In this document: one piece after another, positions 46,023 through 56,127 of the stretch
Numbering within the stretch: position 1 is the first letter of the stretch
Layout of the letters: each line of letters begins with the position of its first letter
Assembly: GCF_001578885.1 (NCBI RefSeq)
Contig: NZ_KQ969495.1
Coordinates: 975,123 to 1,039,122 of the forward strand
Direction: 5' to 3'
Length of the DNA stretch: 64,000 nucleotides
Source: Streptococcus sp. DD12
Lineage (GTDB): Bacteria > Bacillota > Bacilli > Lactobacillales > Streptococcaceae
Notes under the pieces: generated by a model
Told to the model about the DNA's origin: nothing
The model's input: the letters and a program-made list of their open reading frames with translations, nothing else
Database searches by the model: none
Position numbers and translations under genes: made by a program

Positions 46023-47906
46023 ATGACCACTCCGTTTAGCGATTTGGATTTGTACTACATGAATGCTGGTGAGCATACCAGTCTCTATGAAAAATTCGGG
46101 GCTCATGTTGTCAAAAAAGGCAATAAAATCCTCGGTTATACCTTTTGTGTCTACGCCCCCAATGCGCAAGCTGTCTATTTGGTTGGTGACTTCAATAATT
46201 GGCAAGAAGACACCCCGCTCACCCATCAAGGAGATGGGATTTACACCCTTTATCTCGAAGGTCTTCCATCCCAAGCTTCTTATAAATACGTCATCCTAAC
46301 CCCTGATGGCCGTAAACTCTATAAGGCCGACCCCTACGGGCAATTTAGCGAAGTCCGTCCAGCGACCGCTTCAAAGACTTACAATTCACGTTACGCCTTT
46401 AAAGACGCTATCTGGATGTACGACCGTATTTCCTATGATTTTAAGGAAAAACCCTTGTCCATCTATGAAGTTCACCTGGGGTCTTGGAAACAAAAAGTCG
46501 TCAACAAAGACGAGGCTGGGGCTCAGATTTCGAACTTTTACAACTATCGTGAACTGGCCCCCTTACTGATTGAACACGTCTTAGAAAACAAATACACCCA
46601 TATCGAGCTGATGCCACTCATGGAGCATCCTCTAGATGCCTCATGGGGCTATCAGATTACAGGTTACTATAGCCCAACCAGTCGCTATGGCAAACCTGAC
46701 GACCTCAAATACCTCATCGACCAGTGCCACCAAGCAGGTATCGGTGTCATCTTGGATTGGGTGCCAATTCACTTTTGTCGGGATGCGCAAGGACTCATGC
46801 AGTTTGATGGGACAACTCTCTACGAGTACCCCAATGAGAGAGACTGGGATAACAGCCAATGGGGAACCGTCAATTTTGACCTCGGAAAAGGCCTGACACG
46901 TTCCTTCCTTTTGTCAAACATCCACTATTGGCTCAAAGAATTTCACTTTGACGGTATCCGCGTTGACGCCCTTTCTTACCTACTCTACTGGCGGGGGGAA
47001 ACCGAAGACAGCAAGATCAACCAAGGCGCTGTTGACTTCATCAAGCGCGTTAATGCGCTTGTGCATACCGAGTTCAAAGGTGTGCTTATGATTGCTGAAG
47101 ACTCTTCGAGCTATCCTGGCGTCACCCATGACCTGGCAGATGGCGGTCTAGGCTTCGACCTCAAGTGGGATTTGGGCTGGATGAATGATACCAACAAATA
47201 TTTCAGTCGCCCATCTATCTATCGGAGATTTCACAGCAAGGAAATCACCTTTGGGATGTTCTACAATCAAAACGAACACTATGTCCTGCCTTTGTCGCAT
47301 GATGAAGTTGTTCACGGCAAACTCTCCATCGTCGAAAAGATGAATGGCAACTACGAAGACCAGTTTCATCAGGCACGCGCCTATTACAGCTTCTTCTTCG
47401 CCCATCCAGGCAAAAAGTTGCTCTTTATGGGAAATGAGTGGGGTCACATCCGTGAGTGGCATGAATACACAGAGATGGACTGGGTCCTCAAACTTTATCC
47501 TATCCATGATGCTTTTTATCAGATGATGGGAACCCTCAGTCGTTTTTACCATGACAATAGCGCCCTCTGGCAATACGATTTCCAAGCCTATGATAAAGGC
47601 TTTGAGTGGACTAAGATTAGCGAGGAAGCCAACTTTTTCGCCTTTAGACGCTTTTCTGATGACCAGGAACTCTTGATTCTCAACAATTTCAATGACCAAG
47701 AGCTTTACGATGTCGTCTTGGACCTCCCTGACAAGAACCGCTATAAACTTGTCTTTTCATCTAATAGCCTGCCGACTGAGCACTTTGAACTCGTTGCCAC
47801 AGACGGCCAAGCCAAAGTGACCATTCCACGCTACACGACCTTCTATCTGGAGAAAGTCAAAGAAGAAAAACCTAAGAAGAATCCTAAGCCAAAAAAGAAA
47901 GCTTAA
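46023..47906 (+). CDS. glgB: 1,4-alpha-glucan branching enzyme
   Basis: 627-residue GH13 enzyme that creates alpha-1,6 branches. An N-terminal CBM48 domain (VYLVGDFNNWQEDT) precedes the barrel with ELMPLMEHPLDASWGYQ, the nucleophile in IRVDALSYLLYW (Asp near 316), the acid Glu in LMIAEDSSSYPG (about 358) and LPLSHDEVVHGK. The C-terminus ends in a Lys/Pro-rich tail (EEKPKKNPKPKKKA). AAAGGAGG precedes the ATG. In many streptococci glgB comes before glgC; here it is last. Confidence 0.96.
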   Translation: MTTPFSDLDLYYMNAGEHTSLYEKFGAHVVKKGNKILGYTFCVYAPNAQAVYLVGDFNNWQEDTPLTHQGDGIYTLYLEGLPSQASYKYVILTPDGRKLYKADPYGQFSEVRPATASKTYNSRYAFKDAIWMYDRISYDFKEKPLSIYEVHLGSWKQKVVNKDEAGAQISNFYNYRELAPLLIEHVLENKYTHIELMPLMEHPLDASWGYQITGYYSPTSRYGKPDDLKYLIDQCHQAGIGVILDWVPIHFCRDAQGLMQFDGTTLYEYPNERDWDNSQWGTVNFDLGKGLTRSFLLSNIHYWLKEFHFDGIRVDALSYLLYWRGETEDSKINQGAVDFIKRVNALVHTEFKGVLMIAEDSSSYPGVTHDLADGGLGFDLKWDLGWMNDTNKYFSRPSIYRRFHSKEITFGMFYNQNEHYVLPLSHDEVVHGKLSIVEKMNGNYEDQFHQARAYYSFFFAHPGKKLLFMGNEWGHIREWHEYTEMDWVLKLYPIHDAFYQMMGTLSRFYHDNSALWQYDFQAYDKGFEWTKISEEANFFAFRRFSDDQELLILNNFNDQELYDVVLDLPDKNRYKLVFSSNSLPTEHFELVATDGQAKVTIPRYTTFYLEKVKEEKPKKNPKPKKKA

Positions 47907-47916
47907 TCAACTCACC

Positions 47917-47941
47917 AAAACACCTGCAAGGCAGGTGTTTT
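47917..47941 (+). terminator. Terminator of glgB
   Basis: Perfect 11-bp stem AAAACACCTGC/GCAGGTGTTTT with a 3-base loop, 10 bp after the glgB stop. It is almost the same hairpin as the glgP terminator at 48181-48205. Confidence 0.8.
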
Positions 47942-47964
47942 GATGATAAAGCCAAAGGCTTTTT

Positions 47965-48101
47965 ATGACTTCCCTTAGGGGCGGACAGACAGTCGCATGT
48001 CCTGACGGATTGCCTACCTTAACCTTGAGCCTAAGGTCTCAAAGTTCCCAAGCATTTGAAACGCCTCTGTTTCAAGTGCTTTTCTTACGGTGGGAAGTCT
48101 T
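47965..48101 (-). repeat. Dispersed structured element, copy B
   Basis: 137 bp, reverse orientation relative to copies A and C. Ends are ATGACTTCCC and GGGAAGTCTT. On minus it has stems AGCACTTGAAAC/GTTTCAAATGCT and ACCTTA/TAAGGT, and the outer hairpin AAAGCC/GGCTTT beyond its end. Base pairs differ from copy A in a compensating way. Confidence 0.85.
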
Positions 48102-48180
48102 GGTTTTTGCTGAATAGTCTGCCATTCCCTTTTATTGGCCGAGCGCCGTTAAAAAATAAATGCCGTTTGTCACTAGTCAA

Positions 48181-48205
48181 AAAAACACCTGCAGAGCAGG
48201 TGTTT
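48181..48205 (-). terminator. Terminator of glgP
   Basis: Stem AAACACCTGC/GCAGGTGTTT on minus followed by T residues, just after the glgP stop. Confidence 0.8.
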
Positions 48206-48212
48206 CTTCTTA

Positions 48213-50477
48213 TTATTTTTCCAAATGCCAGATGTCTTCGTTGTATTGTTCGATGGTACGGTCTGATGAGAAGAAACCAGCTTTAGCGATATTGACGATG
48301 ACCTTATCCAGCCATTTGTCACGATCTTCGTAGTCTTTCAACATAGTTTCCTTGGTTTGGATGTAATCTTCGAGGTCGAGCAAGGTCATGAAATGGTCTT
48401 CATGCTGCAAACGTCTTTGCAAGCGCCAGAGACGTTCATCAATCCCGCCTGCGTTACGAACCACATCACTCGTGATGAAATCAACCAATGGTTTAATCTG
48501 TTCACGTTGATAGTAGTCATAAGAGTTGTAAGTTCCATTTGCATAATGGTCAATCACAGTCTGACTGTCTTCACCAAAGATATAAATGTTATCATCTCCA
48601 ACCAAGTCATGAATTTCAACATTAGCGCCATCATCTGTACCTAAGGTAAGCGCTCCGTTGAGCATGAATTTCATGTTACCTGTTCCTGAAGCTTCCTTAG
48701 AGGCCAAGGAAATTTGCTCCGAAATATCCGTTGCTGGGATGAGGAAGCTCGCTTCAGTCACATTATAGTTTTCAATCATGACCAATTGCAGATATGGGCT
48801 GACATCTGGGTCATTTTGAATGACTTGAGACAAGACCAAAATCAGGTGAATAATATCCTGAGCAATCGTGTAGGCTGGAGCTGCCTTTCCACCAAAGAAG
48901 ATGGTCAAAGGCCGCGCAGGAATATTTCCAGCCTTGATGTCCAAGTACTTGTAAATGACGTAGAGGACATTCATCTGTTGGCGTTTGTACTCATGGAGAC
49001 GCTTGACTTGCACATCAAAGATGGACTCGGGATTAACTTGAACCCCTTGCGTTTTTTGAATATGGCGTTGCAGTTTGCGTTTGTTATGGGCCTTGATGTC
49101 TTCGAGATGGGCCTTAAGGTCTTTGGTACCTGTGATTGTAAGGAGATTTTCTAACTGACTAGCATCATGGTGGTATCCGTGACCCAAAAGCTCATCCAAG
49201 TAACCAGCTAACTGTGGGTTAGCGTGCATAAGCCAACGCCGGAAAGTAATCCCATTCGTCTTGTTGTTGAATTTTTCAGGATAAAGGTCGTAAAATGCCT
49301 TAAGTTCCGAATTCTTGAGGATTTCGGTATGCAGAGCCGCCACACCATTGATGGAGTAGCCATAATGGATGTCCATATGCGCCATGTGAACACGCCCTTC
49401 ATTGTCGATAATATTGACAGCAGGGTCATCCTTGATGGCCTTAGCACGGCGGTCCAATTCTTCAATGAATGGCACCAAGTGAGGCACGACCTTACGCAAG
49501 AAGTCCAAAGGCCATTTTTCGAGGGCTTCCGATAAGATGGTGTGGTTGGTGTAGGCTGTCATGGATTTGACGATGTCCACCGCCTCATCAAATGAAATCC
49601 CTTTGATTTCCAAAAGGCGAATCAATTCAGGAATCACCAAGGACGGGTGCGTGTCATTGATTTGGACCACAGCATAATCTGCTAGGTCATGCAAGTTAGA
49701 CCCTTTGGCAATGGCTTCGTCAATCAAGAGTTGCGCCGCATTTGACACCATGAAATATTGTTGGAAGATTCGGAGAATCTTACCTTGGTCAGTTGAGTCA
49801 TCAGGATACAAGAACAAGGTAAGGTTACGGTAAATGTCTTCCTTGTCAAATTCAATACCGTCATAGATGATATTATTGTCTACAGAGCCTAAGTCAAAGA
49901 GACGTAAACGGTTTTTGCGTTCTGTCTTGTAGCCTGGAACGTCAATGTCGTAAAGTTTTGACGTCAAGGTGAAGTTAGCAAATGGGATTTGATAAGAGAT
50001 GGAAGATTCGGTCAACCATGACTGAGGAGTAATCCAGTTGTTAGGCTGAGTGGACTGTTGATGGTACTCAAACAACTGTCGAAAAAGGCCAAAATGGTAA
50101 TTCAGACCTACTCCGTCTCCATTGAGGCCCAAGCTGGCAATCGAATCCAAGAAACAGGCTGCCAGACGTCCCAGACCCCCATTTCCAAGTGATGGTTCTA
50201 GCTCCACATCCTCGATGGCAATCAAGTCTTTACCAGCAGCAGCTAGCTGGTCTTTGACTTCGTCATAAAGCCCCAGATTGATGAGGTTATTGGACAAGAG
50301 CTTCCCAATCAAAAACTCAGCTGAAATGTAATACAGTTTCTTTTTTTGGTCATTGGTACACTTGGAAGCACTGCGTTGCTTGGTAAAGGCCAAGAGCGCG
50401 TAGTAAAGCTCCTTATCCGAACAATCTTCAATACGTTTGGCATATTGGGCTTGAACGAAATTTTGCAAATTAATCAT
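48213..50477 (-). CDS. glgP: Glycogen/maltodextrin phosphorylase
   Basis: 754-residue GT35 PLP enzyme releasing glucose-1-phosphate from alpha-glucans. N-terminal [54 protein letters not shown] and the PLP-Lys motif [20 protein letters not shown] are intact. Start MINLQNFV is fixed by AGGAG; an earlier frame extension overlaps it. It is convergent with glgB and divergent from the pullulanase; a consensus cre site lies in the shared upstream region. Confidence 0.96.
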   Translation of the reverse strand: MINLQNFVQAQYAKRIEDCSDKELYYALLAFTKQRSASKCTNDQKKKLYYISAEFLIGKLLSNNLINLGLYDEVKDQLAAAGKDLIAIEDVELEPSLGNGGLGRLAACFLDSIASLGLNGDGVGLNYHFGLFRQLFEYHQQSTQPNNWITPQSWLTESSISYQIPFANFTLTSKLYDIDVPGYKTERKNRLRLFDLGSVDNNIIYDGIEFDKEDIYRNLTLFLYPDDSTDQGKILRIFQQYFMVSNAAQLLIDEAIAKGSNLHDLADYAVVQINDTHPSLVIPELIRLLEIKGISFDEAVDIVKSMTAYTNHTILSEALEKWPLDFLRKVVPHLVPFIEELDRRAKAIKDDPAVNIIDNEGRVHMAHMDIHYGYSINGVAALHTEILKNSELKAFYDLYPEKFNNKTNGITFRRWLMHANPQLAGYLDELLGHGYHHDASQLENLLTITGTKDLKAHLEDIKAHNKRKLQRHIQKTQGVQVNPESIFDVQVKRLHEYKRQQMNVLYVIYKYLDIKAGNIPARPLTIFFGGKAAPAYTIAQDIIHLILVLSQVIQNDPDVSPYLQLVMIENYNVTEASFLIPATDISEQISLASKEASGTGNMKFMLNGALTLGTDDGANVEIHDLVGDDNIYIFGEDSQTVIDHYANGTYNSYDYYQREQIKPLVDFITSDVVRNAGGIDERLWRLQRRLQHEDHFMTLLDLEDYIQTKETMLKDYEDRDKWLDKVIVNIAKAGFFSSDRTIEQYNEDIWHLEK

Positions 50478-50640
50478 GAACAATCTCCTCTTGAACATTC
50501 ATTTCCCGAACGGCTTCGGAATTCCCTACTGACATTGTACGCTATTTAACCTACAATTGCCATGCTTTTCTCAAAAAATAATATTTTCGTGAATTATCTG
50601 AACATTTTCCAATTATTTTAGCAATCTTTTTGATGAATAA

Positions 50641-50655
50641 TTGAAAACGCTTACT
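50641..50655. promoter_or_regulatory. cre site between glgP and pullulanase genes
   Basis: TTGAAAACGCTTACT fits the CcpA consensus WTGNAANCGNWNNCW completely. It lies midway in the 286-bp divergent region and could control both genes. Confidence 0.7.
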
Positions 50656-50692
50656 ATTATATTTTACCCTACTTGACCATAAATTACAATAC

Positions 50693-50720
50693 TTGTTCTT
50701 ATCTTTTTTTAGCGTATAAT
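50693..50720 (+). promoter_or_regulatory. Pullulanase promoter
   Basis: -10 TATAAT (50715-50720), with TTGTTC (50693-50698) 16 bp upstream as a modest -35; about 45 bp before the ATG. Confidence 0.55.
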
Positions 50721-50763
50721 AGTTAATGAAAGCAGTTACATTTTTTTAGAAAAGAGAGTTGTT

Positions 50764-52872
50764 ATGACACTTAGACATTTCAAGGCTTATCTCGATGACC
50801 TCCAATCCTTAACCATTTGTCTGCCCAAGCGCTTCCCTCACCAGCAGATTGCTTTTGTCTTAGAGGAAAAAGACAGGCATGATCAGAAGATCCACACCTG
50901 GATTGAGCAAGAGTATACTGACGATGATGCCATCTACTACCGTCTGTCCCTTCAAAGTCCCCTAGACTTAGAAAAACGGTACCTTGTCTATGATTCAGAT
51001 CGTAATGTTCAAGCCTTGACCTATCGCCATATTGTCCGCACGCCAATCTTTGATCAAACCTTCGATGCGAGAAACTTTCGCCTAGGAGCCAGCTACCAAC
51101 AAACCGCAACCATTTTTCGACTCTGGGCCCCCATTTCTGATGAGGTCTGGTTACAGATTGAAAAAGACGGTCATAAGGAAAGTTTAGCGCTCAATTACCG
51201 TGAAAAAGGGGTCTGGGAACTGCGCCTCACAGGCGACTGGGAAGGTGCCAGCTACCGTTACCTCCATCTGGTCAATGGGCAATGGCAAGAGGTACACGAC
51301 CCCTATGCTATCTCCTCAACCAGCAACTCTGGCGCATCCTATGTGATTAACCCCTCACGGCTACACCCCGTTAGCCCTCTTAAAAAAGAACTCCCCAAGG
51401 CCCAAGCTATCGTCTACGAGATGAGTGTGCGTGACTTCTCAGCCCAAGACAGTGCAGGTTTTAGCCACAAGCGCCAATTCAAGGGACTAACGGAGTCACC
51501 AAAAACCGGTCAAGCTAGTCAGGGATTTGATTACCTCAAAGAACTGGGAATCAGCCACATCCAACTCATGCCCCTCTATGATTTTGGGAGCGTCGATGAA
51601 GAGCATCCGCGCCTCTGCTACAACTGGGGCTATGACCCTGTTCAGTACAATGTCCCAGATGGCTCTTTTGTTAGCGACCCTGACCACCCCTACAACCGTC
51701 TGACTGACCTTCAAGATGCCATCTCTCTTTACCACCAGGCAGGCATTGGGGTCATCATGGACGTCGTCTACAACCATGTCTACGATATCGACCAGTACGC
51801 CTTTGAGAAAATTGTTCCCGGCTACTGCTACCGAGTTGATTTGGCAGGCAAAAAGAGTAATGGGAGCTGGTGTGGTAACGACATGGCGACCGAACGCCTG
51901 ATGATGCGTGATTACATTGTCAAATCCGTCTGTTATTGGGCACAGACCTTTGACATGGATGGCTTTCGTTTTGACCTAATGGGACTCATCGACCGCCAAA
52001 CCATCAGTGACATCGCCACCCAGCTCAAGGCCATCAAACCCAATGCCTATCTCTATGGCGAAGGCTGGGAAATGGGAACTGGCCTAGACACCCAATTATT
52101 AGCCCACCAAAATAATGCCAAATACTTGCCAGAAATCGGTTTCTTTAACGACAGTTACCGCGACACCTTTAAGAAGGTTCTGACGCAACCGCAACGCCTT
52201 CTGGATGAACATCTCCACCAAAAGATTGAAAACCTCCTCTCAGGTAGCATTGGCCTCAGTCAGCAAACACCCGCCTATCTGACAGCTGACCAGAGCATCA
52301 ACTATCTTGAATGCCATGATAATGCCACCTTTTTTGACTACATTCGCCTGAAACTGCCCACCATTCATCGGGGTTGGCAAGAACACATTGCCAGCTTTGG
52401 TCTCCAACTGCAATTGTTGTCACAAGGTGTCTGTTTTATCCACAGTGGGCAAGAATTTTTCCGCACCAAAAATCATTTAGAAAATAGTTACAATAGTCCC
52501 GATTCCATCAATCGTCTGGACTGGAAACGGCGACAAACCTACGCCGAAAACGCCCAATTCATCAGCGAGCTTATTGCCTTTCGTAAGAGTGAACCCCTTC
52601 TTGCCCTTAACCAGACAGAAGCGATTCAAAAGGCTAGTCACTTTTATTGGCTAAATCCTTATGTCTTGCGCTACAATCTTTACAAAGACCAGCGTGATTT
52701 GGAAATCGTCATCAATTTTTCTACCGAACACTATGTCTACCCTAACGATGACAAGCGTCACCTCATCCTGCAGTACCCCGACCTCAACGATCAGGGAGTC
52801 AAGGAAAATATTCCCCTCTCACCTCAGTCACTAATTGTTCTTCAAAAACCAACTCATCCTCATGAGAATTGA
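50764..52872 (+). CDS. pulA: Type I pullulanase (alpha-1,6 debranching)
   Basis: 702-residue GH13 enzyme cutting alpha-1,6 bonds. The type I pullulanase signature YNWGYDP is present (about 286-292). An N-terminal CBM48-like domain (ATIFRLWAPISDEVWLQI) precedes the barrel with VVYNHVY, nucleophile in GFRFDLMGL (Asp near 403) and acid in LYGEGWEMG (Glu near 432). No signal peptide or anchor, so it is cytoplasmic and probably trims glycogen or imported dextrins together with GlgP. Unlike the surface-anchored pullulanases of some streptococci, it has no extra binding modules. Confidence 0.92.
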   Translation: MTLRHFKAYLDDLQSLTICLPKRFPHQQIAFVLEEKDRHDQKIHTWIEQEYTDDDAIYYRLSLQSPLDLEKRYLVYDSDRNVQALTYRHIVRTPIFDQTFDARNFRLGASYQQTATIFRLWAPISDEVWLQIEKDGHKESLALNYREKGVWELRLTGDWEGASYRYLHLVNGQWQEVHDPYAISSTSNSGASYVINPSRLHPVSPLKKELPKAQAIVYEMSVRDFSAQDSAGFSHKRQFKGLTESPKTGQASQGFDYLKELGISHIQLMPLYDFGSVDEEHPRLCYNWGYDPVQYNVPDGSFVSDPDHPYNRLTDLQDAISLYHQAGIGVIMDVVYNHVYDIDQYAFEKIVPGYCYRVDLAGKKSNGSWCGNDMATERLMMRDYIVKSVCYWAQTFDMDGFRFDLMGLIDRQTISDIATQLKAIKPNAYLYGEGWEMGTGLDTQLLAHQNNAKYLPEIGFFNDSYRDTFKKVLTQPQRLLDEHLHQKIENLLSGSIGLSQQTPAYLTADQSINYLECHDNATFFDYIRLKLPTIHRGWQEHIASFGLQLQLLSQGVCFIHSGQEFFRTKNHLENSYNSPDSINRLDWKRRQTYAENAQFISELIAFRKSEPLLALNQTEAIQKASHFYWLNPYVLRYNLYKDQRDLEIVINFSTEHYVYPNDDKRHLILQYPDLNDQGVKENIPLSPQSLIVLQKPTHPHEN

Positions 52873-52899
52873 TAACACCAGTGCTCACAAGCACCAACC

Positions 52900-53037
52900 A
52901 AGACTTCCCGACATGAGAAAAACGCTTGAAGCATCTCTGCTTCAAGCGTTCGATAAGGTTGAAACCTTAGGCTCAAGGTTAAGGTATAGCGTTCGATAGG
53001 AGTCGCTACCGTCCACCCCTCACCTAAGGGAAGTCTT
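52900..53037 (+). repeat. Dispersed structured element, copy C
   Basis: 138 bp with perfect 10-bp terminal inverted repeats AAGACTTCCC...GGGAAGTCTT. Internal stems ACGCTTGAAGCA/TGCTTCAAGCGT (12 bp, perfect) and ACCTTA/TAAGGT; outer hairpin AAAGAC/GTCTTT follows. Located just after pulA and before a strong terminator. Confidence 0.9.
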
Positions 53038-53061
53038 AAAAAGACCTTGTCTTTAGTCTCA

Positions 53062-53096
53062 GTGTTTCTAGAATGCCATTCTAGAAACACTTTTTT
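53062..53096. terminator. Strong terminator after pulA
   Basis: Perfect 13-bp stem GTGTTTCTAGAAT/ATTCTAGAAACAC with a 3-base loop and six T. It serves pulA and perhaps also the convergent CPBP gene. Confidence 0.85.
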
Positions 53097-53116
53097 GTCA
53101 ACTTAGTCGCTGAATG

Positions 53117-53785
53117 TTAGTGCAACAAGAGCAAGAGCATGGCCAAAAGCGCCCAGAAGTTATTGAACAAATGTAGCCCAATACTGTATTTGAGGTTTTT
53201 CCCATTTTTGAGGTAGACGAGTCCAAAAATCAAGCTCATTCCTCCGTAAGTGATAAAACTACCTGGCGTAAACGCTCGATGCAAAAGGGCAAAAAGAATC
53301 GTCGAAACCGCCAAGGCCCAATAATCATGGTGAGGGAACCATTTCTTAAAAATAAATCCTCGGAAAATAATCTCTTCTATCACAGGAGCAACAAGCGCCG
53401 TATAAACTAGGGTAAAGACCGGCAGGGCTCTTAGACTCGAACGAATCGCATCTTGATTAATCATTTGGGTACTAGCCGTCAAACGCATCACCACTTGCCC
53501 CACAAGGCTACAAAGGGTTATAGCCACAAAGCCTAGGACCAGCGTTAGCACAAAGCGCTTGAACGAAATGTTATCTTTTGCCAATACCTGATGACGATAG
53601 GCGAGCCAGACGATCAAGGTCACAAGGCCAGCCATAGTGATAAGACCAATCACTTGCGCTAGCATTCCTTGTTTGGTCAGCCCATAGATGAAGACCGTTA
53701 GTTCACTTGGGATCAAATCCAGGGCAAGAATCCCCACTGTAGCGAGAACCCAACCAACCTTTTTCCAGAATTGTGATGTTGACAT
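53117..53785 (-). CDS. CPBP family intramembrane metalloprotease
   Basis: 222-residue membrane protein of the CAAX protease/bacteriocin-processing (CPBP, Abi) family, with about six membrane spans. The motif PVIEEIIFRGFIFK (EExxxR) and later HRAFTPGSF and HLFNNFWALLAML carry the putative metal ligands. Streptococcal members are linked to bacteriocin immunity or maturation, but no bacteriocin gene is nearby. AAAGGAG precedes the ATG. Substrate unknown. Confidence 0.88.
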   Translation of the reverse strand: MSTSQFWKKVGWVLATVGILALDLIPSELTVFIYGLTKQGMLAQVIGLITMAGLVTLIVWLAYRHQVLAKDNISFKRFVLTLVLGFVAITLCSLVGQVVMRLTASTQMINQDAIRSSLRALPVFTLVYTALVAPVIEEIIFRGFIFKKWFPHHDYWALAVSTILFALLHRAFTPGSFITYGGMSLIFGLVYLKNGKNLKYSIGLHLFNNFWALLAMLLLLLH

Positions 53786-53862
53786 TTTTACTCCTTTTGT
53801 AAACTTTTAAGCTTATTTTAACAAAATAGATCAACTTTAACAACTGCCCCTGTCATCACACA

Positions 53863-53886
53863 AAAAGAGCCCGAAGGCTCTTTTTT
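53863..53886 (-). terminator. Terminator of the rimP-rbfA operon
   Basis: Perfect stem AAAAAGAGCC/GGCTCTTTTT with a CGAA-type tetraloop, directly after (and touching) the rbfA stop. Confidence 0.85.
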
Positions 53887-54235
53887 AATCCTTATGTAAC
53901 TGACGCAACATATCATCGATTTTATTGCCATATTCGATGGATTCGTCTTTAATAAACTCTAAGTCTGGAATCTTGTAGAGGGTCAGCTGGTGGCCAAGTT
54001 CACGTTTAATCGTCCCCTTGGCCTTGTCTAGACCAACCTGTGCCTTTTCATTATCTGAAGCCAAATCACTGATAATACTGTAGTAAACTTTGGCCAGAGA
54101 CAAGTCTCCCAGCATATGCACGTCTGTAATGGTCACCCCCTGTACACGAGGGTCTCTGACTTTCTTTTGGAGAATGTCATTGAGCTCACGCTTAACTTCC
54201 ATCCCCACTCGATCAGCACGAAATGAACGTCCCAT
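53885..54235 (-). CDS. rbfA: Ribosome-binding factor A
   Basis: 116-residue cold-shock assembly factor binding the 30S subunit near 16S helix 1. Family pattern: [46 protein letters not shown] and [14 protein letters not shown]. Last gene of the rimP-nusA-ylxR-ylxQ-infB-rbfA operon, 29 bp after infB, with a terminator right after it. Confidence 0.96.
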   Translation of the reverse strand: MGRSFRADRVGMEVKRELNDILQKKVRDPRVQGVTITDVHMLGDLSLAKVYYSIISDLASDNEKAQVGLDKAKGTIKRELGHQLTLYKIPDLEFIKDESIEYGNKIDDMLRQLHKD

Positions 54236-54264
54236 GCTATCTCCTCTCTGTCTTTAGCAGATTT

Positions 54265-56127
54265 TTAACGCTTGATTTCTTCCATGATGTAGGCTTCAAC
54301 CACGTCATCTACAGATATATCGTTGTAGCCATCAATCATCAGACCACCTTCTTGACCACTACCAAGTTCTTTCACATCATCCTTGTAATGTTTCAGACTG
54401 GCTAAGTCGCCATCGTAGATAACGACACCATCACGGATAACACGGACCTTGGCATCACGGGTAATTTTACCGCTAGACACCATGAAACCACCGATAGTTC
54501 CGACCTTGGAGACCTTGAAGGTTTCTCGAATCGTAACTTCTCCGATAATTTTTTCTTCAAACTCAGGGTCCAGCATTCCTTTCATGGCATCTTCGACTTC
54601 TTCGATGACCTTGTAGATGATAGAATGCAAGCGGATTTCAACCCCATCGCTGTCGGCTTGCTGACGCGCTTGTGGTGTTGGGCGAACGTTAAAGCCGACG
54701 ATGAAGGCATCAGAAGCTTCTGCCAGGGTCACATCGGATTCGTTGATGGCACCTACAGCTGAGTGAACAATGGTCACCTTAACCCCTTCGACATCAATCT
54801 TTTGCAGAGAAGCCGACAAGGCTTCAGCAGACCCTTGCACATCGGCTTTGATGATGACATTAACGGATTTCATCTCACCATCTTTAAGGGTATCAAAGAG
54901 ATTTTCCAAGCTAACACGATGCGTCGCTTGCCGTTGTTTCATCAAGGCACGTTTAGCACGTTCTTCACCAGCTGCGCGGGCTGCTTTTTCGTCTGCGTAA
55001 ACGGCGAAATGATCACCAGCCATTGGCGTTTCATTTAGACCTGTAATAGACACAGGTGTGGATGGACCAGCTTCTTTGACTCTACGTGCCAGATCATTGG
55101 TCATGGCACGAACCCGTCCAAAGGTATTGCCGACAACAATTGGGTCTTGGACATGCAAGGTACCTTGTTGCACCAAGAGGGTTGCCACTGCACCTTTTCC
55201 TTTATCCAAGCGAGCCTCGATAACGGTACCGATCGCACGAACTGTCGGATCTGCCTTGAGCTCTTGCAACTCAGCAACCAAAAGAACCGTTTCTAAAAGT
55301 TCATTGATATTCTTACCGAATTTAGCAGAAATCTCCACAAACTCAGAGTCACCACCCCAAGCCGTTGACATGACACCATGTTCAGCCAATTCACCGATGA
55401 CACGTTCAGGATTTGCCCCTGGTTTATCAATTTTATTGATCGCAACAATAATCGGCACGCCAGCTGCTTTGGAGTGATTGATAGCTTCAATGGTCTGTGG
55501 CATAACCCCATCATCTGCGGCAACAATCAAAATCGTAATGTCCGTTACAGAAGCACCACGCGCCCGCATTGAGGTAAAGGCCGCGTGTCCAGGCGTATCC
55601 AAGAAAGTAATCTTCTTGCCATTTTCTTCGATTTGGTAGGCACCGATATGTTGGGTGATTCCCCCAGCTTCGCCTGTCGCCACTCGAGAGTTGCGCAGGG
55701 TGTCTAGAAGGGTTGTCTTCCCGTGGTCGACGTGTCCCATAATTGTCACAACTGGTGGACGTTCCACCATTTTTTCAGGATCCAGATAGCCTTCCTCAGC
55801 AAAGAAACGCTCGATATCCGCATTGTCCACCTGAACTTTTTCATGGGCTTCAATCCCATAATCCATCATCAAGAGTTCAATGGTTTCCTTGTCCAATGAT
55901 TGGTTTTGGGTAGCCATCACTCCCATCATAAAGAGTTTTTTGACGATTTCAGCAGGTTCGCGCTTGATACGTTTAGCGATATCAGCAACGGTCATGCCCT
56001 CAGTGTATTCAAACTCTTTTGGCAACTCATGGAACTTACGTTCCGTAACAGGCGCTTGACTTTGGCCTTTGGTATTTCTGCCCTTGTTTTTCTTTTTGTT
56101 CCAGTTACTATTGCGTTGATTTCTCAC
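54265..56127 (-). CDS. infB: Translation initiation factor IF-2, C-terminal piece (frameshifted)
   Basis: 620 residues from a possible GTG at 56127; the same frame is open back to 56223. It contains the complete conserved part of IF-2: G1 [16 protein letters not shown]3 DTPGHAAF, G4 NKIDKPGAN, then domains II-IV including the initiator-tRNA-binding C2. The N-terminal extension is in another frame (56124-57011). A single missing A in the run at 56216-56225 would join them into one protein of about 915 residues, the normal size. No good ribosome site precedes the GTG. Sequencing error, true mutation and frameshifting cannot be told apart here. Confidence 0.85.
   Translation of the reverse strand: MRNQRNSNWNKKKNKGRNTKGQSQAPVTERKFHELPKEFEYTEGMTVADIAKRIKREPAEIVKKLFMMGVMATQNQSLDKETIELLMMDYGIEAHEKVQVDNADIERFFAEEGYLDPEKMVERPPVVTIMGHVDHGKTTLLDTLRNSRVATGEAGGITQHIGAYQIEENGKKITFLDTPGHAAFTSMRARGASVTDITILIVAADDGVMPQTIEAINHSKAAGVPIIVAINKIDKPGANPERVIGELAEHGVMSTAWGGDSEFVEISAKFGKNINELLETVLLVAELQELKADPTVRAIGTVIEARLDKGKGAVATLLVQQGTLHVQDPIVVGNTFGRVRAMTNDLARRVKEAGPSTPVSITGLNETPMAGDHFAVYADEKAARAAGEERAKRALMKQRQATHRVSLENLFDTLKDGEMKSVNVIIKADVQGSAEALSASLQKIDVEGVKVTIVHSAVGAINESDVTLAEASDAFIVGFNVRPTPQARQQADSDGVEIRLHSIIYKVIEEVEDAMKGMLDPEFEEKIIGEVTIRETFKVSKVGTIGGFMVSSGKITRDAKVRVIRDGVVIYDGDLASLKHYKDDVKELGSGQEGGLMIDGYNDISVDDVVEAYIMEEIKR

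Larger units (their letters stand above)
47907..48212. other. Convergent intergenic region between glgB and glgP
   Basis: 306 bp without a gene. It contains the glgB terminator (47917-47941), dispersed element copy B (47965-48101) and the glgP terminator (48181-48205). Confidence 0.8.

Noticed and set aside
45900..46274. 124-codon minus-strand frame across the glgA-glgB junction
   Set aside because: It is antisense to glgA and glgB ends and follows their codon pattern; a shadow frame without a start signal.
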